A stretch of DNA of 64,000 nt from Streptococcus parasanguinis. GTDB taxonomy: Bacteria; Bacillota; Bacilli; Lactobacillales; Streptococcaceae. This document shows positions 1 through 9,637 of the stretch, piece after piece. The position numbers were made by a program, and so were the translations under genes. How positions within the stretch are numbered: the first letter of the stretch is position 1; every line of letters begins with the position of its first letter. Location of the stretch: NCBI RefSeq assembly GCF_023109675.1, contig NZ_JALDUR010000004.1, forward strand, positions 124,001 to 188,000. The letters run 5' to 3'. The notes beneath the pieces are model-generated. The model had not been told where the DNA came from, did not search any database, and saw nothing but the letters and a program-made list of their open reading frames with translations.

Positions 1-2173
1 CCAACCTCTACTGGTTGTGTCTGATGGGTTGGATCTTGAACTGGTGAAGTTGGAACTTGGGTTTCTGGTGTTGGCAATGGAGCAGGTGCTGGATAGAAGA
101 GACCATGACCAATGCGGTAGGCGTACTCTGTTTCCGACATTTTTCCGTCTACAATTTTTGGAATATCAACCGGTAAGGTACCTAGATGTTCCTTGCCATT
201 GAAGATGACTTCCACTCCTGCAGGAATATTAGGACCAAATGCATTGTCTGGTTTGAGGGATTCCGTTGGATCCATTCCCTTATTTCCATAGACTGCCAAA
301 ATGGCTTTGGCTGCTGGATAGTTGGCTACATCATAAGGTTTAGAGATAGAAAGGACAGCTGCCTTCTTATGGTTGGTATTGGCATAATTGACGATTTCTG
401 TTGGGATCTTGGTCCGCCAGAAATCTTTATCCAGTGCCCTTCATAACCGATCTCTGAAATCACTACGATGTGAGTGGCTTTCTCTAGGTCTTCTTTTAGA
501 CTATCAAGGGTAGATTCTTTGGTGAAGTTCTTGGCTACATAGGAAGTATCTTTTGGAAGCACTCCATCCGCGATTAAGCGACGCATGCCCAAATTTAGTC
601 CAGGAACTTCGTTTTCAAAAGCTCCTAAGAGTAAGACATGGTCCCCTGTTTGCACCTTAAATGGCAGAGTATTTTCTTCATTTTTTACAACCGTCACCGC
701 TGCTGCTGCAATCTTGCGTTCCAAGTCACGATTGAGGCTAGATCCGACTGCTTCCTTTGCTTTTTCAGCTGTCCGAGCACTTGGATCAAAATTCAAGACC
801 CCACGTTTTTCTTTGAGGGTCAGAATCCGGCGAACCGACTCATTTAAGCGTTCTTCTGAGATGTCACCGGTTTGGACCGCATCTACCACTGCATTGACAA
901 TGGTATCAATCTTGGTCAAATCGGCTTTGCTGCGAAGGGTCGTTGGCATCAAGACTAAATCAACTCCTGCTTTGATGGCCATCTTCACAGTTTCCACCTC
1001 ACCGAAGTTTTTAGCGATAGCATCCATTCCCATGGCATCGGAGACAATCACGCCCTTATAGCCGTATTTCTTCCGTACCAAGCCCGTTAAAATATCATCT
1101 GAAAGTGTCGCTGGAACATAGATTTTCTCACCTGTTTCTTTTGACACAACCTGATCTTTTTCAATCTGCGGGTATTGGATATGAGCCGTCATCAAGAGGT
1201 CGACCCCTTCATCCATAGCTTTTTTGAATGGAAGGAGTTCCAATTTTTCAAGCTCAGCAAGAGATTTATCCACCAATGGCAGGCCCGTATGTGAATCGAC
1301 CGCTGTATCTCCATGACCTGGGAAATGCTTGGCTGCTACAGCCACATTGTAGTCCTGAATGCCTTTCATCATCGGAATACCAAGATAGGCAACCCGATTT
1401 GGGTCAGATGAGAAGGAACGAAGCCCAATCACAGGATTTTGAGGATTGTTATTGGTATCTAGAACCGGAGCGAAGTCCACATTCAAGCCTAGCGCAGAAA
1501 GTTCACGTCCGATGATTTGACCGGCTTCTTTCGCTAGTTTGGGATCATTGGTAGCCCCAATGGCCATATTACCAGGAAGGGCTGTACCCGTACCCAAGCG
1601 GTAGACGATCCCTCCTTCTTGGTCGATGGCTAACAATAGCGGAATCTTCCCGTTATTGGCTTTGTTTTCAATCGCTGCCTTTTGCATATCTTGCGTCAGA
1701 GCCAGAGTTTGCTTGGTCTCTTTGACGTTTTCAGCAAAAAGAATGACGCCTCCAAAATCATATTTATCAATTGCATCTGCTACTTCAGCATTGACCTTGG
1801 TGAGATCCTGTGGCGATTCCTGATTAGCCTCCTGCCACTTACGGAAGTCCGGCATGATCATTTGAGTCACTTTTTGTTTGAGTGGCATGTTTTCAATCAG
1901 TTTTTCCACTTCAGGAGATGCCGTCTCTGTTGACGTTACCGTTGGGGAGGCAGCAGGGACAGCTGCACGGTCTGTTGTCGTCGGTGTTTCAGCCACTTCT
2001 CCCTGATTTTCTGTAGTGCTTTCTGGCGTTGGAGAAGCCACCACCTCTTCTACTGTTGCTGCCGGTTCATTGGCTTGATCCGACGCTTGAGCTGTGTCTG
2101 CTTTTGCTGTTTGAACGGATAATAGAGCAAAAGCCGTTAATAGGGCCGCAGATGGATAAATGATTTTTTTCAT
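1..2173 (-). pseudogene. Secreted GH3 beta-N-acetylhexosaminidase-like enzyme, frameshifted and cut by the window edge
   Basis: The reading frame opens with a signal peptide (MKKIIYPSAALL..., cleavage likely after TAKA at about residue 25). A Pro/Thr/Glu-rich linker to about residue 85 follows, then a glycoside hydrolase family 3 domain. The NagZ-type motif KHFPGHGDTAVDSH lies near residue 281, the hallmark of GH3 beta-N-acetylglucosaminidases. Near position 430 the frame shifts: one A appears to be missing from ATAAAGATTTC. With it restored, the protein continues as WIKDFWRTKIPTEIVNY through the GH3 C-terminal domain to the window edge with no stop. As given, translation ends at 326 after about 34 aberrant residues. 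The intact protein would be an exported or wall-associated glycosidase; any anchor lies outside the window. A cre site sits just upstream. I cannot distinguish a real mutation from a sequencing error. Confidence 0.85.
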
Positions 2174-2223
2174 AAAGCGACCTCCTTTCTTTCAATAGAT
2201 ATTGTACCATTGTTTTATAGTTT

Positions 2224-2237
2224 TGTAAACGGTTTCA
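2224..2237. promoter_or_regulatory. cre site (CcpA operator) upstream of the GH3 gene
   Basis: TGTAAACGGTTTCA matches the catabolite-responsive element consensus TGNAANCGNWNNCA at every defined position. It lies about 50 bp upstream of the GH3 start, the usual place for CcpA repression. This implies that the GH3 gene has its own glucose-repressed promoter in addition to any read-through from the operon. Confidence 0.75.
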
Positions 2238-2250
2238 GTCCTTCGTCATA

Positions 2251-2299
2251 AAAAGACCTCTTAAGTAGATTTTGTCATTTACCCTGTCTACTTAAGAGG
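2251..2299 (-). terminator. Rho-independent terminator after the second alpha-galactosidase
   Basis: The 13-bp inverted repeat CCTCTTAAGTAGA / TCTACTTAAGAGG (2257-2269 and 2287-2299) is followed on the minus strand by TCTTTTTA. It closes the catabolic transcript, so the GH3 gene downstream needs its own promoter. Confidence 0.85.
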
Positions 2300-2330
2300 C
2301 ATCCTATCAATAGCTATCCGCTTTTTCTGA

Positions 2331-4553
2331 TTATTTTACTTCTTCAAAAACCCAAATGTGAGAGTCAAAATCACAACTCAGTTTCTCTTGATCTAAAGGC
2401 TGCCCACAGGAAGCGTCTGAAAGACTAAAGCCTGCTAACATCAGTTCTGCACCACTATACTGTTTCCCATCTACTTCATAGAGAGCGTCTGCCTTCAGTC
2501 CTTGTAGATACACACGATCATAGGAACGGTTCACTGCGTTCAATAGCTTATACTGAGCCAGAATCACTCGGGAACGATTTTGACTGACAACCGACCATAC
2601 GACTTGATTTGAGTCAAAAGGAGAGCGCAAACGGTAAAAATTTCCTTGATGAATCAGGGATCGCTCTTTTTTGTAAAAGTTAATTTATTCTTTTACGATT
2701 TCCTTCTCACCCTGCGTCAGCTCAGCTAGATCCAACTCATAACCAAAGACCCCAAAATAAGCGACATTTCCCCTTGTCGTAAGCGGTGTGATCCGATTGG
2801 TTTGGTGATTAGGGACAATGGACACATGTGCTCCCATCGTCGAGAGTGGATAAACTAGACTGGTTCCGTATTGGATCTTAAGCCGTTCAACGGCATCTGT
2901 ATCGTCACTGGTCCACGTTTGGGGTGCATAATAAAGCAAACCTGGATCAAATCTACCGCCTCCCGAAGCGCAAGATTCAAAGAGAATCGAAGGGAATGCT
3001 GTCGTTAAACGATCATATAAGTGGTATAATCCAAGAACATAACGATGAAACACTTCTCCTTGCTGGTCTGGAGCCAAGGATTTAGAAAAGACATCCGTAA
3101 GAGGACGGTTCATATCCCACTTAATATAGTCTAATTTTGTCTCTTCAATTACCCGTGCCATTTGCTCATAAATGGCATCTACTACTTCTTCACGGCTAAA
3201 ATCTAAGACAAATTGATTTCGTCCATGACGTGGGGAATGACCTGCTACTTCTAGGATCCAGTCTGGATGGGTACGATAAAGATCGCTATCTTTGTTAACC
3301 ATTTCCGGTTCAAACCAAAGGCCGAATTTCAAGCCCATATCATGAATTTTCTCTGATAAAGCCCCGATTGTATCTGGAAATCGCTCGCGATTGGCAACCC
3401 AATCTCCAAGACCCGTTCGATCATTGATTCGTTTTCCAAACCAGCCGTCATCTAACACAAATAATTCGACGCCAACTTCTTTGGCATTTTGCGCAATCCT
3501 GAGCAGTTTTTCCTGATCAAAATCAAAGTAAGTTGCTTCCCAATTATTGAGTAGAATCGGCCGCTCCTTATCTCGCCATTCTCCCCTAGCTAGACGGGTA
3601 CGATAAAGACGATGGAAAGTTTGACTCATATCGTTCAAACCATTTCTACTGTATACCAGAACTGCTTCTGGACTTGTAAAGCTAGCACCAGGGTCTAATT
3701 TCCAACAAAATTGGAAGGGATTGATTCCCACTTGAAGTCGGGTGACATCGAAAGTATCCACTTCTGTTTGAATAAGGAAATTTCCTGAGTAAATCAGACT
3801 TAGTCCAATAACCTCCCCTTGATTCTCGGTGGTTTCAGGACGTTTTAGAGCAAGGAAAGGATTGTGAAGATGACTAGAGATTCCACGGGTTGATTCAATC
3901 GATTGGATTCCTTGACGTAACAAGGTGGAATGAATGTGCCTTTCACGAGCCCACGCTCCTGAAAGCTGTATCATCTCATAATTTCGATCAGGTAGGTCTA
4001 AAGAAAGACTGGTGACTCCTTCAATAGAAAGTGGCCTTGAGCCTTGATTGTTAATCAAGTGGCTTCTCGTTATCACAGGAAAATCTCGGAAAATACTATA
4101 CTGAATACTCACCTCCACACCCGACACCGAATCGATCAGATTCACTTGCAAGGTCTCGCATTCATCCTCGTTTTCAACATAAGTTGCTGGTAAGCCTTCT
4201 AATCTTGGTTTTCCCTTTAAAATTACATAATCCTTATAGATAAAATCTGTCAGTCGAGAACCATTTTCAAAAGACAATTCCAAGGCAGGATGGCGAAAAT
4301 CTGTCGCCCCATACTCTGGAAATTCTTGCTGCAAGTGTTCGAGTGAATACAGAAGATCCCCTTCTTGCCGGTAAGTGGTCATCGGACGGTGCTTCATCTC
4401 CACCAAATGACGATAATCCCCTTCTGGCAAGGTCGGGCCATAATAAAGATGGAGCAACTTCCCATCATGGGAAATCATAAAGATATATGAAATAAAATCA
4501 TTTCGTAGATGAAACTGCTTGTATGTTTCCTGGTAGAGAATGAGGTCCTTCAT
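2331..4553 (-). pseudogene. Second alpha-galactosidase (GH36), interrupted by an in-frame stop
   Basis: A GH36 alpha-galactosidase that hydrolyses terminal alpha-1,6-galactose from raffinose-type sugars, paralogous to aga at 9638-11800. The catalytic nucleophile motif YIKWDMNR (near residue 480) and the acid/base motif WTSDDTDA (near residue 550) are intact. At 2685-2687 an ochre TAA interrupts the frame. The same frame then resumes as INFYKKERSLIHQGNFYRL and runs to 2331, giving the full length of about 740 codons expected for the family. A single C-to-T change (CAA to TAA) would explain it. The truncated product lacks the C-terminal beta-domain, so activity is doubtful. Start: ATG at 4553, preceded by AGAAAGG at good spacing; an upstream ATG at 4589 has no such site. 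Confidence 0.85.
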
Positions 4554-4778
4554 ATTTAACCTTTCTTGTATCAGAGTTCCTAGTATCATACGAGGCTATT
4601 AAGACAGATAGAGACAGAATTTGCGAAGGTCAAAGTAGATCTTGAATGATTAGACCCTGACAAGGTCAAAGTTGCAAAAGGATTACTTGCAGGGTAGATA
4701 GGCTACTAGAAAGGTCTGCCAAATCCTTTGTTTTAAAAATATTGGAGAAAAACTGTCTCGCCCTGACTTCAATCGTTT

Positions 4779-6221
4779 TTAAAACCCCATTTCTTGACCA
4801 TTTTCTGTCACTTGGTAAGTGCCCTCAGCAAGATCGATTCGAGCTACTGCTGTGACAGTTTGGTCTTTGTTTTGGCGCGTGATGACAATGGTATGTTCAT
4901 CTGGTGTTTCCACCTCAATGCTTCCTTCTAAGTCAAAAGCTTGCGAGTTGTTCCGGAAACTAAAGAGCTTGAGAAGGGATTTCACAACTGGACGCTCTAC
5001 TTCTTGAGCAATTTCTTCATTGCTGTAGTAATGACGGTTGATATTGCGGCCTTCTTTGGTGTTTTCTAAGAGTTCCAAATCATTCTTCCCAGCTAGGAAT
5101 CCAACATAATACACTTGTGGAATACCTGGCGCAAATGCTTGAATCAAACGGGCTAGGAAGTACTTGCGATCATCATCTCCGAGCGCTGAATAGTAGGTCG
5201 AATTGATTTGGTAGATGTCCAAGTTGTTGTATTCTGCTGTGGAATATTTGCGTTTCACATTTGCTCCGACCTTATAAAGCTCATTTGAAGCATAGTCAAT
5301 CTCTTCATCTGTCAAGATATCCTTGACATCGACCACCCCAATTCCATCATGGGTATCCAGCGTCGTGAACTGCTTCATCGGACTCATCTTCAACCACTTG
5401 GCAAGGCGCTCCACTTTTGAGCTATAGAGGGTATAGAGGGTTACCATGGGTAGCGCGAAGTCATAGATATAATAATCGTGGTCAGCAATCTTAAATTGGA
5501 TGGAATAGTGCTCATGAATCTCCGGAAGGAGCTCAGCACCGTAGCCTGCTGCCATATCGCGCACCTTATCCAACAAATCCCAAATGTCTGGCTCCACGAA
5601 GAAATCATTGGTGTCCAATTTCTTGACCGCATAGGCAAAGGCATCTAGACGAATGAGGTCACAGCCATTGCTCGCCAGGTGTTCGATGGTCTTGCGAATA
5701 AAGTCCATGGTCACTTCCTTGGTCACGTCTAGGTCAATCTGCTCTTCCCCAAATGTATTCCAGAGATGCTCAGTCGTCCCATCCGCAAAAGTGATAGCTT
5801 GTTTAGGAGCTCGGTCTTTGCGCTTATAAATCAAGTCCACATCTGCTTGAGTCGGACGATTCTCCGGCCAGAACTTGTCCCAGTTGAGGAAGAGATCCTT
5901 GTAGGCACTTTGGTCGTGCTTTTCTTGGTAGTCTTTATAATACTTAGACTGACGGGAAATGTGATTGATCATAAAGTCAAACATGAGATAGTACTTGTCG
6001 CCCAAGCGTTTGACATCTTCCCAATCCCCAAAAGCTGGATCCACTTGGTCATAGTCTACAGGCGCAAAGCCTCGGTCACCAGTTGATGGGAAAAATGGCA
6101 AGAGGTGTACTCCACCTACTGCATCCCCAAAGTGCTTCTCCAGATTTTCATAGAGATCCTTGAGGTTATTTCCTAAGCTATCTGAGTAAGTAATTAACAT
6201 GGTTTTGTTTTGAATTGGCAT
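4779..6221 (-). CDS. gtfA: Sucrose phosphorylase
   Basis: GH13 subfamily 18 enzyme that converts sucrose and phosphate into glucose-1-phosphate and fructose in the cytoplasm. The 480-residue length is standard. The catalytic residues are where the family has them: Asp near 192 in LIRLDAFAY, Glu near 232 in [10 protein letters not shown], and the transition-state Asp near 290 in TTLDTHDG. It lies downstream of msmEFG as in the S. mutans msm and S. pneumoniae raf operons, where it uses the sucrose released from raffinose by Aga. Unusually, a 415-bp non-coding insert with tandem hairpins separates it from msmG. No sucrose phosphorylase-specific promoter was recognised. Confidence 0.96.
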   Translation of the reverse strand: MPIQNKTMLITYSDSLGNNLKDLYENLEKHFGDAVGGVHLLPFFPSTGDRGFAPVDYDQVDPAFGDWEDVKRLGDKYYLMFDFMINHISRQSKYYKDYQEKHDQSAYKDLFLNWDKFWPENRPTQADVDLIYKRKDRAPKQAITFADGTTEHLWNTFGEEQIDLDVTKEVTMDFIRKTIEHLASNGCDLIRLDAFAYAVKKLDTNDFFVEPDIWDLLDKVRDMAAGYGAELLPEIHEHYSIQFKIADHDYYIYDFALPMVTLYTLYSSKVERLAKWLKMSPMKQFTTLDTHDGIGVVDVKDILTDEEIDYASNELYKVGANVKRKYSTAEYNNLDIYQINSTYYSALGDDDRKYFLARLIQAFAPGIPQVYYVGFLAGKNDLELLENTKEGRNINRHYYSNEEIAQEVERPVVKSLLKLFSFRNNSQAFDLEGSIEVETPDEHTIVITRQNKDQTVTAVARIDLAEGTYQVTENGQEMGF

Positions 6222-6319
6222 AATGGTTTCCTTTTCTTTTTTTTGAAAGCCAAGTCTGAAGAGACCTGGCTTTCTTGAGTTTATATTTTTAAATAATTGC
6301 TTCCTAAGATACGATTTAA

Positions 6320-6608
6320 ATCAGCAAGCTGAATCGTCCCTTTGTATACGGAATTGAACACGGGACTAATTTCTTAGGAAAAAAGATAAATCTCCTTGTG
6401 TGCAAGCACACTACGTCGATTTCCTATATTTCCACAGCCGTTACTACTTCAGTAGTCTACGGATGTGGATGCCCTAGGGTACTACAGAAATTTTCAGCAA
6501 GCTGAATCGTCCCTTTGTTTCTAGAATTGAACACACCCTAAGCTCTGTGTGAAAAAGATGAATCCTCCAAGAAGCCAAGGCTTCTTATTCAGATTCCCTA
6601 TTTTCACT
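6320..6608 (-). repeat. Tandem pair of hairpin-rich units in the msmG-gtfA gap
   Basis: The 415-bp gap holds two related units about 173 bp apart (6320-6440 and 6493-6608). Each contains the shared block TCAGCAAGCTGAATCGTCCC, followed by TTTGT and, five variable bases later, GAATTGAACAC. Each also has a GC-rich hairpin with a two-base loop (GTGTGC-AA-GCACAC at 6398-6411; AAGAAGCC-AA-GGCTTCTT at 6569-6586) enclosed by a covarying outer stem (AAATC/GATTT versus GAATC/GATTC). Between the units is another long hairpin, about 6434-6470 (CCACA...TGTGG around ACTAC-TTCA-GTAGT). The elements are transcribed within the operon. The family was not recognised. They may act on processing or stability between msmG and gtfA. 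Confidence 0.7.
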
Positions 6609-6636
6609 GTGAGCTTTTAACGGGCTTTGTATCTTA

Positions 6637-7470
6637 TTATTTCACTGCGCCGTTGCTCATTCCTGCGATGATATGGCGTTGGAAGAAGAGATAGACAATG
6701 GTGATACTGATAATGCCGACAACGTATGAGGCAAAGCTTGGTCCGTAGTCGTTGAAATATTGGCCTGCGTAGTTGTATTGGAACAATGGCAGAGTCCACA
6801 TTTTGGAATCCCGGTTCAAGACAAGGAGTGGCAACATGAAATCATTCCAGAACCAAAGGGCATTGATGATCATGGTTGTTGCATGCATGGGTTTCATCAT
6901 TGGGAAGATGATACGGAAATAGGTTGTAAATTTATTAGCCCCATCGATCTCTGCTGCTTCATCCAAACTTTCTGGAATCGAGATTTTGATATACCCTACA
7001 TAGAGGAAGAGGGTCTGTGGAATCGCATAGGTCAAGTAGAGCAAGATCAAACCAAAGGTGTTAGCCAAACCGAGTTTACTCATCATAACCGTAATCGGAA
7101 TCATGATGACTTGGAAAGGTACGAAAATCCCAAGGATCAAGAGGGTGTACATGATGGTAAAGGCTTTTCTCTTACTCATATTGCGGGCGATGGAGTAGGC
7201 CGCCATAGGGATAAAGATCATTACTGCAAGTAAAGACAAGACAGTGATGACGACAGAGTTCCAATAATAGCCTCCGATCCCATCAGCCAAGAGTCGGCTA
7301 AAGTTGTCCCATGTGAAATTCGTCGGAAATCCAAAGAAATTGTCTACGATATCCTTGGTGGGTTTGAAGGAACTAAAGAGGGTGGCAAGGAGCGGCACTA
7401 AAATCAGAACCGATCCCAGAATCAATAGAATATATTTGCCAATCAAGGCTTTTCTTTCATCTTGTTTCAT
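6637..7470 (-). CDS. msmG: Raffinose/multiple-sugar ABC transporter permease MsmG/RafG
   Basis: Inner-membrane permease of a CUT1-type carbohydrate importer. The sequence shows about six hydrophobic segments and the EAA-type cytoplasmic loop (ESLDEAAEIDGANKFTTYF, near residue 180), which contacts the ATPase. It pairs with MsmF and receives sugars from MsmE. No ATPase gene is in this cluster, so a shared ATPase such as MsmK elsewhere presumably energises it, as known in streptococci. The longest frame begins with TTG at 7494, inside msmF. ATG at 7470 is chosen because GAGGAG lies 7 bases upstream. Confidence 0.94.
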   Translation of the reverse strand: MKQDERKALIGKYILLILGSVLILVPLLATLFSSFKPTKDIVDNFFGFPTNFTWDNFSRLLADGIGGYYWNSVVITVLSLLAVMIFIPMAAYSIARNMSKRKAFTIMYTLLILGIFVPFQVIMIPITVMMSKLGLANTFGLILLYLTYAIPQTLFLYVGYIKISIPESLDEAAEIDGANKFTTYFRIIFPMMKPMHATTMIINALWFWNDFMLPLLVLNRDSKMWTLPLFQYNYAGQYFNDYGPSFASYVVGIISITIVYLFFQRHIIAGMSNGAVK

Positions 7471-7483
7471 CGTGCTTCTCCTC

Positions 7484-8350
7484 TTAAATTTCAAATTTCT
7501 TAGATACTCTCAATTGGATGATCGAAATCACTACAATCAAGAAGAACAAGATTACGGCAATGGCATTGGCATAACCGAATTGGTTGTTTTTAAAAGCGTA
7601 GTTATAAACCAAGAGCCCAAGTGAGGTTGTGGCATTGTTTGGACCACCACCAGTCATGGCAAAGACTTGGTCAAAGGCAGTAAGCCCACCTTTTAGGGCC
7701 AGGATAAAGACCATAGAGACACTTGGTAGCAAGTAAGGCAATTCAACATTCCAGAAGACTTGCTTGCTCGTTGCACCATCGATTCTGGCTGCTTCTGTAA
7801 TCTCAGTTGGAATAGATTGCAGACCTGCTAGGAAGATAATGATAGGCATAGCCACCCCTTGCCAAAGAAGGACAAAGACAGCCGCAAAGATCGCTCCCCA
7901 CTTAGTCCCTAAAAGACTAGTTTGTAGAAACTCGATATGAAGGGCATTGCCAATCGCTGGTAAACCATAGTTGAAGACTTGTTTGAAGATCAACGCCACT
8001 GTCAAACCAGACAAAACAGCTGGGAAGAAGAACCAAGCACGGAAGAAGGTTTGACCTTTGATCTTAGAGTTCAAGACACGCGCAATGAAGATCCCAAGGG
8101 CAATCTCACCAACTACCATGGCAATCGTGATGATCGCAGTAAAGCCAATGGCATTCATGAATTTTGGATCCATGAAGAGGAGCTTAAAGTTGTTCAAGCC
8201 AACAAATTTGTAGTTATAGGTCAAACCTGTCCAGTTGGTAAAACTATAAAAGGCTCCTTGGAACATTGGCACATAGAAGAAAATTGCTTGTAATAAGAGG
8301 GGAATGACCACAAAAGCCCATGCCCAATATTTTTGTAATACTTTTTTCAT
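7484..8350 (-). CDS. msmF: Raffinose/multiple-sugar ABC transporter permease MsmF/RafF
   Basis: Partner permease of MsmG. It has an N-terminal membrane segment (AFVVIPLLLQAIFFYVP) and about six transmembrane helices in all. The EAA loop is seen as EITEAARIDGATSKQVFWN near residue 195. Together with MsmE and MsmG it forms the membrane part of the CUT1 importer for raffinose, melibiose, stachyose and related sugars. ATG at 8350 is chosen, with GGAG about 10 bases upstream. An ATG at 8374 overlaps the end of msmE and has no ribosome binding site. The stop overlaps the weak upstream start of msmG, so the two are translationally close. Confidence 0.93.
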   Translation of the reverse strand: MKKVLQKYWAWAFVVIPLLLQAIFFYVPMFQGAFYSFTNWTGLTYNYKFVGLNNFKLLFMDPKFMNAIGFTAIITIAMVVGEIALGIFIARVLNSKIKGQTFFRAWFFFPAVLSGLTVALIFKQVFNYGLPAIGNALHIEFLQTSLLGTKWGAIFAAVFVLLWQGVAMPIIIFLAGLQSIPTEITEAARIDGATSKQVFWNVELPYLLPSVSMVFILALKGGLTAFDQVFAMTGGGPNNATTSLGLLVYNYAFKNNQFGYANAIAVILFFLIVVISIIQLRVSKKFEI

Positions 8351-8363
8351 CGTCTCTCTACTC

Positions 8364-9623
8364 CTAATCCACATCCGCTTTCATCGGGTTAAAGAAGGCA
8401 TTCAAATCATTGACCATTCCTTGTTTATCACCTGTCAAGACATAGTTCATCGTCAAGGTATGGAAGTCTGCTTCACTGGTCCAGTATTGTTGCAACCACA
8501 CCAAGTGACGATCCGTAAAGGCATATTTGGTCATCCCAGCAAGTGGTGAATCCTCTCCTGCTTGTTTGACCCCTTCGATCGCTGTTGGAGATCCGTCCAC
8601 ATCATAGTACTTTTGCATGACTTCTGGACGGGTCATGTATTCCACAAAGGCATTGGCTTCTTTTGGATGTTTGGTAGTAGCTGAGATAGACCATGCTAAG
8701 TCTCCCGCACCAACGGTTAAGCTTTGTCCTTTTTCTTTCCCTGGAATCATGAAGGTCCCAATCTTAAATTTCGGTTTTTGTTCATTGATCGCTGTGATGG
8801 CCCAAGACCCATTTGGTGTCATGAGGACATCCCCTCGTGCGAAGGCACCGATAACGTCTGTGTACCCTGCACCTTCCCAGTTCTTTTGCTTCGAACCTTT
8901 AATGCGAAGGATATCCATGACCTTGATGTCATCCTTCATAATCGGATCAGACAATTTAATGGAATTTGGCTTAGAATAACGAAGGTATTGGTTGGCTTCT
9001 TTTCCTCCACCTGCTGCTGTCGCAAAGGCCAATTGATTGTAACCATTGAGGGTCCAAGCATCTGCTCCTGCAATCCCAAATGGAGTTTGTCCTTTGGCAA
9101 CGATGTCTTTTACTAACTGTTCAAATTCGTCCCAAGTTTCAGGAACCTTCAAGCCCAACTCTTCGAATTTATCTTTGTTGTAGTAGATCCCGTAAGCATT
9201 GGCTGTGAAAGGAACGTTGTAGACTTTTCCGTTTACGGCATATTTTTCAGCGTAGCCGTTTTTCACGCGTTTGAGATAATCTTTATTGCTTAAATCTTCG
9301 AAGACACCCGCTTTTGCCCATTCTTGCAGTTCGATAGACTGTGGGTAAATATTGACTACATCTGGCACATCCCCTGCGAGAACACGTGTTTTCAATACTT
9401 CACCACCATTTGGTACATTGACAACTTTGACCTTGACCTTTGGATTTTCCTTTTCAAAATCACGCGCGATTTCTTCCAAGGTTTTGGTCATTTCTTTTTT
9501 CTGGTTGAAATACTCGATGGTCACTGTGCCATCCGCAGATTTACCATCGTTAGAGCAAGCACCGAGCCCAAACAAGGCTAGGCCTGTAGTCGCAAGAAGT
9601 CCGAATTTTTTATACCATTTCAT
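8364..9623 (-). CDS. msmE: Raffinose/multiple-sugar-binding lipoprotein MsmE/RafE
   Basis: Extracellular solute-binding protein of family 1 (419 aa) that captures alpha-galactosides at the cell surface. A lipoprotein signal peptide with lipobox LGAC-S places the lipidated Cys near residue 23. The body has the usual two-lobe binding protein features, including the segment NVPFTANAYGIYYNKDKFEE near residues 140-160, typical of sugar SBPs. It sits directly downstream of aga (14-bp gap) and upstream of msmF, in the canonical aga-msmE-F-G order. Confidence 0.95.
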   Translation of the reverse strand: MKWYKKFGLLATTGLALFGLGACSNDGKSADGTVTIEYFNQKKEMTKTLEEIARDFEKENPKVKVKVVNVPNGGEVLKTRVLAGDVPDVVNIYPQSIELQEWAKAGVFEDLSNKDYLKRVKNGYAEKYAVNGKVYNVPFTANAYGIYYNKDKFEELGLKVPETWDEFEQLVKDIVAKGQTPFGIAGADAWTLNGYNQLAFATAAGGGKEANQYLRYSKPNSIKLSDPIMKDDIKVMDILRIKGSKQKNWEGAGYTDVIGAFARGDVLMTPNGSWAITAINEQKPKFKIGTFMIPGKEKGQSLTVGAGDLAWSISATTKHPKEANAFVEYMTRPEVMQKYYDVDGSPTAIEGVKQAGEDSPLAGMTKYAFTDRHLVWLQQYWTSEADFHTLTMNYVLTGDKQGMVNDLNAFFNPMKADVD

Positions 9624-9637
9624 TTGGCTGTCTCCTT

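Noticed and set aside
585-1061. Long plus-strand frame opposite the GH3 gene
   Set aside because: It is the antisense shadow of a strongly supported coding region. Similar shadows at 62188-62688 (opposite apt) and 6760-7233 (opposite msmG) were also discarded.
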